A stretch of DNA of 64,000 bases from NCBI RefSeq assembly GCF_018687715.1, contig NC_056757.1:9356501-9420500 (forward strand), read 5' to 3'. A model generated the notes under the pieces. The model was given only the letters and a program-made list of their open reading frames with translations. It was not told where the DNA came from and did not search any database. This document shows, in pieces, positions 46,801 to 55,206 of this stretch. This DNA is from Carya illinoinensis (Eukaryota; Streptophyta; Magnoliopsida; Fagales; Juglandaceae). Position 1 is the stretch's first letter. Each line of letters starts with the position of its first letter. The position numbers were made by a program, and so were the translations under genes.

Positions 46801-47439
46801 AAATTTGCTATAAATTCACTTCAGAAGAAAAGCCAAATGCATTTCTCTTTAGAACTTTAGCTAAATGTGCAGGCAAAGACCAAAAAGGGTCTGAATCATC
46901 ATGGAGTGGGATATATTTTTGGCAAGTCAGATGCCTATCATAAGAGTCTGTTTAGGCCATGTATACTTCTTAAGATAGCAAAGCTGAATTTTTTAATGTG
47001 TCAGTTCTATGGATACCGAATACCCTTCCAGACTTCTGGTACCTTTTTTTCAATATAATATATATGTTATACCTTCGAGTGTCTTGTTTCCCTTTTCCTT
47101 TGGTTCAAGATTGAAGAACCGTGGAATCAATTTATATGGCTGTTTTTGCCCAAAGTGCTCCTAACCTGCAATAGATAGAAGTGCACTGTCTGATTGTTTA
47201 TCTTCCTTTGTTTTATTCCTAGATGGAGAAGTTTCAAGCGTCAGATGCTGAACATGCGATCTCATAGCGATTCCAAGGGATACGAACTTAAAAGGCCAAA
47301 TGACTCAATTTATATGTTTCCATGCCCAGATTGCATGTGCCGTTCTAACAAATCAGAAGTTTCAAGATCATCATCAGCTACCCGATCTGCTTGGATAAAG
47401 AGCTATTATTATGGGTGTTTCTCCTACCCAACTTTCTGA
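25809..47439 (+). CDS. O-fucosyltransferase family protein (GT65-like, PF10250), 10 exons
   Basis: Exons: 25809-26177, 27908-27977, 28857-28924, 29059-29147, 33092-33289, 39875-40079, 40160-40327, 46285-46452, 46541-46731, 47223-47439. They sum to 1743 nt (580 aa), all introns are GT-AG, and the phases agree. Residues 1-50 are a basic/proline-rich cytosolic tail, and about 63-83 a signal-anchor helix ([19 protein letters not shown]), so type II Golgi topology is likely. Family landmarks: [46 protein letters not shown]; the GDP-fucose site motif [14 protein letters not shown] (Arg at about 330); [20 protein letters not shown] (466-476); CPDCMCR. The family moves fucose from GDP-fucose to protein or glycan acceptors; the acceptor here is unknown. 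Exon sequence is intact despite two LINEs in introns 5 and 7. Exon 2 has a weak acceptor tract. Confidence 0.93.
26675..26995 (+). repeat. Tandem duplication (about 162-bp period) in intron 1
   Basis: Two adjacent copies carry TTTTGGCTGCACT, CAACTGTTACGGCTGGG, AATAGGGATCAGAACT, GGAATCTTGCCCTG and GTATTGAGGTCTTTC in the same order, starting at about 26675 and about 26839. The copies differ at scattered sites, so the duplication is not recent. Confidence 0.85.
29272..29620 (+). mobile_element. Harbinger-type MITE in intron 4 (TAA target duplication)
   Basis: The ends GAGCCTATTTGGGATTG and, inverted, GTGCATGTTTGGGATTGCGG form terminal inverted repeats. They are flanked on both sides by TAA (29269-29271, 29621-29623), the 3-bp duplication of PIF/Harbinger elements. 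Length 349 bp, AT-rich, no coding frame. It is distinct in sequence from the GAGATGA-type family. Confidence 0.75.
29891..30031. mobile_element. Foldback MITE (TTTTGCGTA arm subfamily) in intron 4
   Basis: CTATGTGCAGTCACTTTTGC...TTCCTTGC at the left pairs with GCACAAGGAGTATGCAAAAG...TGTATGTAG at the right. Related to 55085-55206. Confidence 0.6.
30480..31239 (+). mobile_element. Harbinger/Tourist-like MITE (outer element) in intron 4
   Basis: The left end GGGCTTGTTTGGACACTTA and, inverted, the right end GGGCATGTTTGGACACTTA match closely. Flanks are TAA at 30477-30479 and 31240-31242. The interior carries the family words GAGTTAAGATGTTTTATTGG, TTGAAAAAGTTGTATTATTT and GTTTGGAAGTTTGGGAAAG. A second family member has inserted about 20 bp inside its left end. 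Confidence 0.85.
30500..30843 (+). mobile_element. Nested Harbinger/Tourist-like MITE (inner element)
   Basis: GGGCATGTCTGGGTAATGAG at the left and, inverted, GGTTGCTTGGGAAGTAACAT at the right. The outer element's left end resumes immediately after it, and TTA is found at 30496-30498 and 30845-30847 as a likely target duplication. About 344 bp. Confidence 0.75.
31832..32047 (+). mobile_element. U1 retroinsertion unit with 18-bp target duplications
   Basis: ATTAATGTTGAAGGAGTT at both ends encloses the U1 copy, a linker CTAAAATGAACCGATC and an A-run. The perfect duplication indicates a fairly young insertion. Confidence 0.9.
31849..32009 (+). ncRNA. U1 spliceosomal snRNA retrocopy (probable pseudogene) in intron 4
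   Basis: The sequence opens with the U1 5' end TACTTACCTGGACGGGGTC, which pairs with 5' splice sites. It continues through loop I GGGTGATCATGAAG, the CCCATGGCCTAGGCTGGTGAC stem, GTGCCCGCCTAAGGTC, the Sm site CATAATTTGTGG and the terminal hairpin GGGGGCCTGCGTTCGCACGG. About 160 nt is full U1 length. An exact 18-bp direct repeat, ATTAATGTTGAAGGAGTT, lies at 31832-31849 and 32030-32047. A short non-U1 tail and an A-run sit before the second repeat. I see no plant snRNA upstream element or matched TATA, so this is a LINE-mobilised retropseudogene and not a working gene. Confidence 0.93.
32158..32382 (+). mobile_element. tRNA-derived SINE in intron 4
   Basis: The RNA polymerase III A box TGGCTCAAGTGGTAAGAGCC (about 32170) and B box GGTTCGAACCC (about 32225) give a tRNA-like head. 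A non-tRNA body follows and ends CCTGTGCCAATAAAAAATAAA. The flanks ATAAGGCTGGAGTGTTGG (about 32139) and ATAAAGGCTGAGGTTTTGG (about 32382) look like a diverged target duplication, suggesting an older insertion than the nearby U1 copy. Confidence 0.8.
33504..33543 (+). repeat. Poly-T then poly-G tract in intron 5
   Basis: About 18 T followed by a G run of about 19, separated by a few bases. A likely assembly or sequencing weak point. Confidence 0.85.
33945..34118. mobile_element. Foldback MITE with 8-bp target duplication in intron 5
   Basis: The left arm GAGAAATGATATTTGCAGTC...AGTCGCTTTGAAAAA pairs along about 60 bp with the inverted right arm AAGAGCAATGCTACATACAA...AATCGCTTTGAAAAA. The flanks are AGTTCAAA (33937-33944 and 34119-34126), an 8-bp direct repeat of hAT type. 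Confidence 0.8.
34228..35857 (+). pseudogene. LINE ORF1 (no zinc knuckle; conserved PEG-type domain), frameshifted
   Basis: The first frame (34228-34764) holds [20 protein letters not shown], then [20 protein letters not shown] and the [20 protein letters not shown] segment. A frame change near 34620-34760 leads to a coiled stretch ([19 protein letters not shown]), a Pro/Gly-rich linker and an acidic to basic C-terminal part (35093-35857) with [21 protein letters not shown] see no CCHC knuckle and no DUF4283. The domain before FPEG recurs in the LINE at 40.4 kb, and its fold could be ssDNA-binding-like (inference). The TGA stop overlaps the ORF2 ATG (ATGA, 35854-35857). Confidence 0.7.
35854..39489 (+). 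pseudogene. LINE ORF2: endonuclease, reverse transcriptase, zf-RVT (stops, one frameshift)
   Basis: The endonuclease starts [15 protein letters not shown] and includes [25 protein letters not shown] and GSDHWPILL (to about 36540). The RT spans about 37180-38100: [60 protein letters not shown] and the catalytic FADD (about 37915). After it come [13 protein letters not shown] and a C-terminal zf-RVT region with [10 protein letters not shown] and [18 protein letters not shown] (about 39120). In-frame stops lie at 36466, 36775, 36814, 38201, 38507 and 38825, and a one-base loss at about 37508 shifts the frame. Nearly full length but dead. Confidence 0.9.
40540..42048 (+). pseudogene. LINE ORF1 (PEG-type, no zinc knuckle), stops and frame breaks
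   Basis: From about 40550 the frame reads [17 protein letters not shown], two stops, then [20 protein letters not shown] followed by [20 protein letters not shown] (about 40780-40905), the counterpart of [11 protein letters not shown] in the intron-5 LINE. A Pro-rich linker (41250-41430) and an acidic region ([19 protein letters not shown], about 41641-41700) follow, then SDWVLKKV. The TGA at 42046-42048 overlaps the ORF2 start. Confidence 0.7.
42045..45675 (+). pseudogene. LINE ORF2: endonuclease, reverse transcriptase, zf-RVT (multiply broken)
   Basis: The endonuclease begins [10 protein letters not shown] with a stop directly after, then [14 protein letters not shown] (about 42447) and [28 protein letters not shown] (about 43330), [20 protein letters not shown] (about 43508), [25 protein letters not shown] (about 43890) and FANDMLIF (about 44040), where the FADD catalytic motif has become FAND, an altered key residue. 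The zf-RVT part has [18 protein letters not shown] (about 45272). More than five stops or frameshifts in total. Confidence 0.88.
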
Positions 47440-48736
47440 GCACATGTTGCTGCTGACCCCCTTTTTTCCGTGTTGTAATTCTTTCATTCTTTTCCCCTTT
47501 CCACGCGGTGAGAGGGTACACTTCAATTTTGGGAGATTCAAACATTTTGTTGGACGCTACATTGACCTGATTATTTCCGGGATTGGCCTTTTGAACTTGC
47601 ATCTTTTTTTATATGATGCGCGTGGAGAACATAGAACGCACATTCTTCAGGAGTTGTCCCGTCGCAGGAGTTCCCGGGCAACCTAGACACAGCATTGTTT
47701 GCTTCATATGTTAAGTTGCAGCTGCCGTGCATGCTGTGACATGACGTTCACATCCATACACGCACTGGTTTTGCCAAGCTTGTACATTATTTGGAGTTTG
47801 ATCAGCATATTCAAGACTGTAGACTTACGTTGAACTTCCTGTACATTTCTTAAAAATCAGGATACAGATTCTTTTTGTTCCAAAAGTTGTAGCTCTTCAT
47901 TTCTCATTTTTGGCCCCGGTTTTTTTGAAGATGCCTTATAATAGAAACTTTATGCCTTTACACTTTCTTCATCATATTCTCTTCCGTCTTATTTTTGTAT
48001 TAAGGTCACATATGTCACATACTAATCCCTGATTCTATACACCTAGTTTTTGTTTTTAACGATTGTTCTACACTTAGTTTTGTGTTTTTGTTCTACAGTA
48101 CTAGCAGTGATTTCTGCTTGTCTTTCAGAGAGTAAGATTGCCTTTAAGAATTCTATATTATTTTAGTTTGAGTAGGGATGTACAAATTGTAGTAGAAAGC
48201 AGACACTATCATGTAAATGTGAGAAATATCTACTGAACTCGTGTATTACAAAGTTTTTATATTTAAATCCTTATGTCACTTCGTCGCAACTCAGATCTAG
48301 AAGGATGAAGTGAAGAAATGAAGTGTAGGTTCTGTCTTCTGAAGGGGGAACTGAGGCAATGGGCCGAGAATGCGGAATGGGTACTTAGAGTATGGGTCCT
48401 TGTTATTATGCTTTGGGTCTATATTAGTCCAACTTGAGTCCAATGGGCCAGTCAGCCCTACGATTAGTATATATTATTGTGTTTGTTGTTTAGTACGAGT
48501 CTAGAAGGGAATTTTCCGCGCGTCAGGCTTTATATGAGGCACATTTTTTACGTATTGCGTAATGTCAAATTTTATGAGAATTCAGTTATTATCCTTTTCC
48601 CTTCTTCCACTTTATTTCTAAAGGTACTCACCTTCGAAGCAAGTCATTTTCCATTTTCATCAACCTTTACTCTATTTTTTTGACAGAAATACATCATATA
48701 TTATTACAACACAAATACAAGAGTATTACATTCTTT
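47440..48736. other. O-fucosyltransferase 3' UTR and downstream intergenic DNA
   Basis: The transcript 3' end is probably within the first 500-600 bp, but no single polyadenylation signal stands out. From about 48290 onward, TATA-like GATTAGTATATATTATTG and CGCGCGTCAGGC could belong to a Gypsy 5' LTR whose ends I could not fix. Confidence 0.4.
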
Positions 48737-48737
48737 G

Positions 48738-51425
48738 TACCAGATATTTGATCCCAAATGACAAATCATGGCTGAAGGAACCAGACTCAATCAGCTCCAG
48801 GATGGACTCTCAGCCTTGAAGAACTTGGAGACATAAATGCTAGCCCTCAAAAAACAGTTTGATTCGGTGGTGCAACAGCTAGCTTCTCTAACTTCGGAGT
48901 TGCAGAAGAGGAATAACAATAACCCTCGTGGAGAATCATCTTCAAGCAACCATGGCTCTCAGAATGAGCAAGTGGAGCAAGTAGGAAAGCCCCATTCACA
49001 TCCGGTAAGAATTGATTTTCTCCCTTTACATGGTAAGATCCTAGTGGCTAGTTATATAAAACCATTTTTTTTTTATTTTTTTGCATACCACAACATACTT
49101 CCACACCATAAGCTAAGATTAGCTTCATTTCACATGAAGGGACGAGCCTTGGTTTGGTTCCAAGACTTGGAGGAGTATGGGGAAATCCAAGATTGGGAGA
49201 GTTTCACTAGGGCTTTGTTATTAAGAATTGGACCATCCTACTTATGATGATCCAATGAGTCCTTAACTATGCTCAAACAAACAGATATGTAGAAGAGTAT
49301 AAATCCAGTTTTGAAGGTTTGTCTAATCGGCTAAGAGGTTTGTCAGAAGGATACAAGCTGAATTGTTTCCTTAGTGGACTGAAAGATGATATTAGACTTC
49401 CAGTACGGATGTTTAATCCCAAAATTTGTTGACAGCCTACGACCTTGCTAAGATTCAAGAGTAGGAAGAACTCTCGAGTTTTTAACCCTCAACATGATGC
49501 TGAAATCCTCAAACACAACATTGTTGCTGCCTTAAACAGCACCCACACTAACACCCAATATCCATTATTCCAGTTCAAAAAATTATAACCCAACAAATGA
49601 AGGAGAGGAGGGACAAATGGTTGTGTTATGATTGTGATTCCAAGTAGATGATGAATCTGATGAAATTGAAGAAGGAAGATAGGAGGTAGCAACTGAAGAA
49701 ATCCTAGACTTTGTCAATAATACCAACCAACCCGAAATTTCCTTACATGCACTCATTAGTTCTTTAAACCCAAAAACTATGAGAATTAAGGGAAGGATAG
49801 GGAATTAAGAATTGGTTGTGCCAATAGATTCAGGAAGCACTCACAATCTTTTGGGCCTTTCAATTGTTAAGAAGAGGGGGGGGGGGGGGGGTTATCCATG
49901 AGAAGGTAAGAGTTAAGGTGGTTAATGGGGAACAAGTTAGCAGTGAGGGAAGGTGTGCAACACTCAAGGTTAAGTGGTTAAGCTGCAAGGGACTGTTTTT
50001 ACTATTGATGCATTTATTTTAGTGCTTGTTGGTTGTGATATAGTATTAGGGGTGATTTGAGACCCATTTTGTGGAACTTCAGGGATCTTTCCATGTAGTT
50101 TCAATATCAAGGAAGGGTAACAAATTTGTAGGGGTTATGTCCCTTTAATTTCATTGAGGAGGGAATATTAATCAGAATAATAAGTTGGAGAAAAAAAGGC
50201 TTGCAGTTACAGTTAATTGAGCATAGAGAGGATAACTTAGCCAAAGAAATACCCCCTCTCATCCAAGAGTTACTCAGCCAATATGAGGATTTTTTGGTGA
50301 CCCTAAGGGATTGCCCCCACACCGATCCTATGACCATTCCATTACATTATTCCCAAAGACCAAACCAGTTTTAGTAAGACCATATCGATACCCCTATTTC
50401 CAAAACGATGAAATTAAAAATATTGTGAGGGAATTGATGAGCACGAGGGTGATAAGGCCTAGCCACAACCCTTATTCTTCCCCTGTTTTGTTGGTGAAAG
50501 GTTGATGATATATATTGAATATATATTGATTATAGGGCCCTAAACAATGTGACTGTCAAGGAAAAATTTCCTATTCCAATTGTGGACGAGTTGCTGGATG
50601 AACTCAGTGGGTCAATACTTTTTTCCAAGCTAGACTTATGTTCAGGTCAGCACCAAATTAAGGTTAAACCCAAAGACATTCATAAAACATCATTTAGAAC
50701 TCATGAAGGGCATTATGAGTTTTTTGTAATACCATTTGATTAACTAATGCACCCACAACCTTCCAAAGCTTCATGAATAAAATCTTTAGGTCCTATTTGC
50801 CAAAGTTTATCCTAGTATTTTTTTGATGACATTTTGGTGTACAACAGAACCATGGAAGAGTATATTAAGTACTTGCAAATAACCTTGGAGGTCCTAAAAC
50901 AACACAACTTGTTGGATAAATATTATAAGTGTAGGTTTACTACTATAAATGTGTCTTGTTTGGGACATCTAATTTTTGCTGGGGTGGTAAAAACAAATTC
51001 TAAGAAGTTGGCAACAATGCAGAGTTGGCCATTCTCGACTACTTTGAAATCACTAAAGGTTGTTTTGGGCTTGATGGGATACTATAGGAGGTTCATTTAG
51101 GGGTATGGAACCATTGCATCCCCTCTTACCTAGTTGTTAAAGAAAAATCAACTTGTTGAAATGAAGAAGCTAAGGAAATCTTTTAGAAATTGAAGAGGGC
51201 AGTAACTCAACCCCTTGTGTTGGCTTTACCTGATTTTTCTCTACCATTTGTGATCCAGTGTGATGCTTTAGGGTTAGCTATTGGGTTATACTTATGCAAA
51301 AAAAAAAAAAAAAGCATTCTGTAGCCAAGCTTTAGCTCTATCAACTTATGAAAAAGAATTTTATACCTTGGTGATGGCAATACAAAAGTGGAGACATATT
51401 TGTTTGTGGTTAGAACTAACCCACT
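48738..51425 (+). pseudogene. Ty3/Gypsy retrotransposon fragment: gag, protease, RT, start of RNase H
   Basis: A primer-binding-like TTTGTACCAGATATTTGATCC (about 48737) precedes gag, which starts MAEGTRLNQLQDGLS (48772) and includes HHKLRLASFHMKGRALVWFQ. Protease motif IDSGSTHN at about 49824. RT: RPYRYPYFQNDEIKNIVREL (about 50368), [15 protein letters not shown] (about 50622), catalytic FFDDILVYN (about 50820) and LGLMGYYRRFI (about 51070). RNase H begins IQCDALGLAIG (about 51253) and breaks off; integrase is missing. Numerous stops and frameshifts and a poly-G run (about 49877) show decay. Confidence 0.85.
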
Positions 51426-52254
51426 AAGTAACTTGATTATAAATTAGAATTAACATACATTAGTTGGTTATATATATTATTATTAAAGCCAATTCTTTAG
51501 AAGTCAATGTTTATGTATCACGCATGCCATGATCTTTGCAAGCACATTATTCATCATGTTTTATTCCTTATATTATAGTTATGTATGTATTATGCATCTC
51601 ATGTTACATAAGACACGTAGCTTTCATAAGATCAAGTGTAGAATAAACTTAAAATAATTAATGGCCAACCATTTAGATGCATGATACCAATGTGATTTAA
51701 GGGTTGATGTGCAACCCATGGATCTAAGCGTGGTTCACCATAGTATGTTAGAATACTATTAGTGGCTCCTCTTGCAGATGTGGGGCTGGTGTACAACCTT
51801 GTACACATGGTTAAGTGTGTGGGCCATTATGATAAAGTAAGATAAGTCAAGATAAATTAAGCACGCAATAAGCATAAGTAAGAATGATCATGATTTTAAT
51901 TCTCAGCATGAAATATTTTATAAAAAACCTTATACTAAGTACGTTTATAGTTTTAAACCATTTTAAGTTTATTTCATGTTTTTAAACCACCACAAGTGAG
52001 CATGATGATGAGGACAAGCAGGCAGGCCAGACTTAGATAGAGCAGTTGATTTAGTTCCAGACTTGTTAGAATAAATTTATTTTTATGATAGACATTTTAT
52101 TTAGTTGTTGAAGTTTTTTTAATTTAATACCGTTGGAGACATGTTTTCTTAAATAATTTATTTATGAAATAAATATTTATTTTATTTAAAATGAGATCTC
52201 TTGTCGAGCTATTTTTATGAAAACACGTGACATCTCTAACCTAATGAAAGAGGG
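51426..52254. other. Unassigned, possibly LTR-derived sequence
   Basis: No coding region. The right end, ACGTGACATCTCTAACC...GAGGGTGTTACA, resembles the 3' terminus of plant LTRs that end GGGTGTTACA, but the matching start was not found. It may be a truncated LTR into or next to which the following element inserted. Confidence 0.35.
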
Positions 52255-52481
52255 TGTTACACATTATGAGTTATGTTGGTTGAGTCAGTTGAGGGAGAAG
52301 TTATTAGGAGTGGGTTGCTAAATTGTTGGTTATGTTGTAAGAGTTAGTAAAGAGTCCATGTTATTTATATTTTGGCATTTATCATAAATGCATCATTCGA
52401 AATCTGAATTCAATTTACTTATAGAGGTTTGGGCCCTTGAAGAACAAATTATTTTGTTAAGTCTTTTGTTGGGTCCTGACA
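52255..52481 (+). repeat. 5' LTR of the Gypsy deletion derivative
   Basis: About 227 bp, ending CCTGACA immediately before the primer-binding site. Its first bases overlap a GGGTGTTACA word that may belong to the neighbouring sequence. Confidence 0.7.
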
Positions 52482-52510
52482 AGTGATATCATGAGCTAGG
52501 TCGACTCCCA

Positions 52511-54480
52511 TGGCTGAAGGAACCAATTTTGCGTAGCTCTCTGAGGCTATTTAGTAGCTGAAAATAAAAAATGTTGAATTAAAAGAAGCTTAAATATGAC
52601 AACACAAATTGTTGAAAGAACTCATCCAACAAGTGGGCAACCTTGCAAACAATTATATGTCTTTTGCCCACACTAACCAACCCACCATCCAACATAACCC
52701 AATCCAGCAAAAATAACTCTAGTAGCAGTAACTAGACCAATTTCCCTCACTAACATATGAATCCTATTTTTGAAGCCCAATGGGCATTCAAAGCAGTTCC
52801 ATGTGACTTGACTTCCCTAAATTCGATGGACCAACCCCATTGGTAGGGTCTTTCGTACCCAGTAGTTCTTCGAATATTATAATACTCCAGATCATCAAAA
52901 GATTCAATTAACCTAATTTCACATGGACGGAAAGGCTTTAAATTGGTACCAATGGCCTAAGTTTGTGCAAGCTTGGCAAATATGTATAACACTTGCACTC
53001 TTTGATGATCCAATTGCTTGAGTTTACTAAATTGAGGCAAATATCAATTAAGGAGGAATTCCAAACAAATTTTGAAATCTTACCAAACCGTATCAGATTA
53101 CGGGATGACATCTGAATCATGGTCCCTATGTTTTGACCCACAACTCTTTCTACTGCTTTTGGGCTAGCCCGATTATATGAGGAAGATGTGTGGCATAGGT
53201 TCAAACACCAAAAACCACTAGACCTACCCCAGCCAACCCCAATTACAAAACTTCCTCATAGAAACAATTTTTCTATACTTCTAGCAATCTCCCCAACTAC
53301 ACCTCCTCACATTTTGGGTCCACCAACCCAAACCCACCCTCAATGGCCAATCCAAACAGTAACCCCAAAACCAACCTCATTGTCTAGCATATCACTTCAG
53401 CAAAAAAGAAAGAAAGGAGTGATCGTGGCCCTTGTTATTATTGTGATGATAAATGGGTCTTGAGCCATAGTTGCCGAGTACCTAAATTATTTTTGTTGGA
53501 AGTACTAGATAGAACCAAAAGGAGAAGATAAAGTTTTTTAGGATGTTTCCAATGAACATGAGATGTGATAAGTCCAAGAGGCCACCAAGGAAGGAGAGTT
53601 GCTAGGAATCTCCCTCCATGCTCTTTTGGGCATATCATCTCCTCAAACTATGCAATTATGGGGTGTAATAGAAAACCAATCACTGGTTATCGTAATTGAT
53701 ATGAGAAGTACACAATTTTTTCGATCCGAATGTGACAAAAAGGGCAAAGGTTTAAACTAACGGAAGTCACAATCTAATCGTAAAGATAGCAAATGAGGAA
53801 TGTGTACCATGTTTGGAGTGTTGTGAGGTAGTCTCCTTTCAATTACAAGGTCAATCTTTTCATGCAAACCTAAACTCATTGCCCTTGGTAGGATTTGACA
53901 TTGTCTTAGGTATGAATTGACTCTATTTATTGGGATCAATTCTTTTGAATTTTACTAAACTCACTTTAAAGTTTACTTAGCATAGGAAAGAGATTTAGTT
54001 TCAAGGATCTCACAATGGAAGCTATTGAGAATTTTTATTTCCAATCTAAAGGGACTCACAAAGGGTTAGTTCTACAAACAATGGAGACAACAGCTACACC
54101 TTCCTGCTCATTAATTTCCATAAGAGTTGCAGCCCCTAATTTCTAAGTCTAGCAACCATTTTGAAGAGCTTCAAGGGTCACCATTGGAACCAAAATCATA
54201 AGTTACCACTTAAGGAAGGTGCATGCCTTGTTAGTGCTCGACTTTTCTGATATCCTTATTTCCAAAAGCAGGAGATACAGAGACTTGTGAAGAACATGCA
54301 GGACAATGAGATCATCCGTCCAAACATCAGAGACGAACAACCACAACAAAGCTACTTATCAAATTGTGTGGCACGAAAGAAGAAGAAGCTAGTTGGGAGG
54401 TGATTAAGGATTCCAAATCACGGTTTGGGTATCTTGTGGACAAGGTCCCCAGGCCACGCCCACACATCCTTAATTAGAAG
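52511..54480 (+). pseudogene. Gag-pol remnant inside the Gypsy deletion derivative
   Basis: It starts MAEGTNFA (52511), like the gag start at 48772, and is soon broken by stops. LDFPKFDGPTP is recognisable near 52810. A knuckle-like CYYCDDKWVLSHSC lies near 53430-53475. A degenerate protease IDMRST is near 53697. From about 54255 come PYFQKQEIQRLVKNMQDNE (RT start) and then, abruptly, SWEVIKDSKSRFGYLVDKV (chromodomain-like pol end). The direct join of RT start to pol end shows an internal deletion of most of pol. Confidence 0.65.
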
Positions 54481-54588
54481 AAGCACATAGAGCGCGTCAT
54501 TTAATTTTTTTCATCATGTTGTTTATTTGTATTTATCTTATGTGATATTTTCCTTTGTAGTAGTGAACCATGTGGGCCAAGTCAATTC

Positions 54589-54816
54589 TATTACGTTATG
54601 AGCCATGTTGGCTGAATTAGTAGGGGGAGAAGTTATTAAAAGTGGGTTGTTAAATTGTTGGGTCAATGTTTTGAGAGTTTGTTAAGTTCATATGTTATTT
54701 ATATGTTGGAATTTATTATTTTAATGCATCATCCGAAATTTCAATTCAATTTACTTGTAGAGGTTTGGTACCTCGAAGAACCAATCATTTTGTTAATTAT
54801 TCGGTTGGGTCTGACA
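54589..54816 (+). repeat. 3' LTR of the Gypsy deletion derivative
   Basis: About 228 bp, beginning TATTACGTTATGAGCC and ending GGGTCTGACA. It aligns along its length with 52255-52481. Confidence 0.7.
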
Positions 54817-55084
54817 AATGTTGATCATGTTTTGGATTGGATAAAGAGATTGTGTTCATCAATGTATTGTCTACAATGTGGCTGTTTAGGGGTTAATTGG
54901 ACAACCAGACCTTAATTTTGCTACTCTTTCTTAGTATCCAAACATGATATTTTCAAGTTTGACCTAATTATGTGCCACGAAATAACAATTATCACACGTT
55001 GACGACTTATTCATGGCGTTAGAGTTTGGCAACATCGACGTGTTATAAGAAAGATGTGTTTTTTTCTTTTTGAATAATATTAAA
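54817..55084. other. Intergenic DNA
   Basis: No feature recognised. Confidence 0.4.
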
Positions 55085-55206
55085 TATAGTCATTTTTGCG
55101 TACTCTTTACTCACTCTATTGATGTGATTGGCTGCATCAATTTCTTTTAATACACAACTAATCGCATCAATAGAGTGTACAAACAAATACATAAAAATAA
55201 CTTCAC
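55085..55206. mobile_element. Foldback MITE (TTTTTGCGTA arm subfamily)
   Basis: TATAGTCATTTTTGCGTACT...CACTCTATTGATGTGATT at the left pairs with AATCGCATCAATAGAGTGTA...CATAAAAATAACTTCA at the right. Same subfamily as 29891-30031. Confidence 0.65.

Larger units (their letters stand above)
52255..54816 (+). mobile_element. Ty3/Gypsy deletion derivative with paired short LTRs
   Basis: 5' LTR 52255-52481 and 3' LTR 54589-54816 share ATTATGAG/GTTATGAG, TTGGTTGAGTC/TTGGCTGAATT, GGGAGAAGTTATTA, GTGGGTTG.TAAATTGTTG, ATGCATCAT.CGAAAT, CAATTTACTT.TAGAGGTTTG and GGGTC.TGACA. A tRNA-Met-type primer-binding site, TGATATCATGAGCTAGG, follows the 5' LTR (52484-52500). The 2.1-kb interior has a scrambled gag, a protease trace, a few RT residues and a chromodomain-like end, so most of pol was deleted. 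No clear 5-bp target duplication. Confidence 0.75.
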
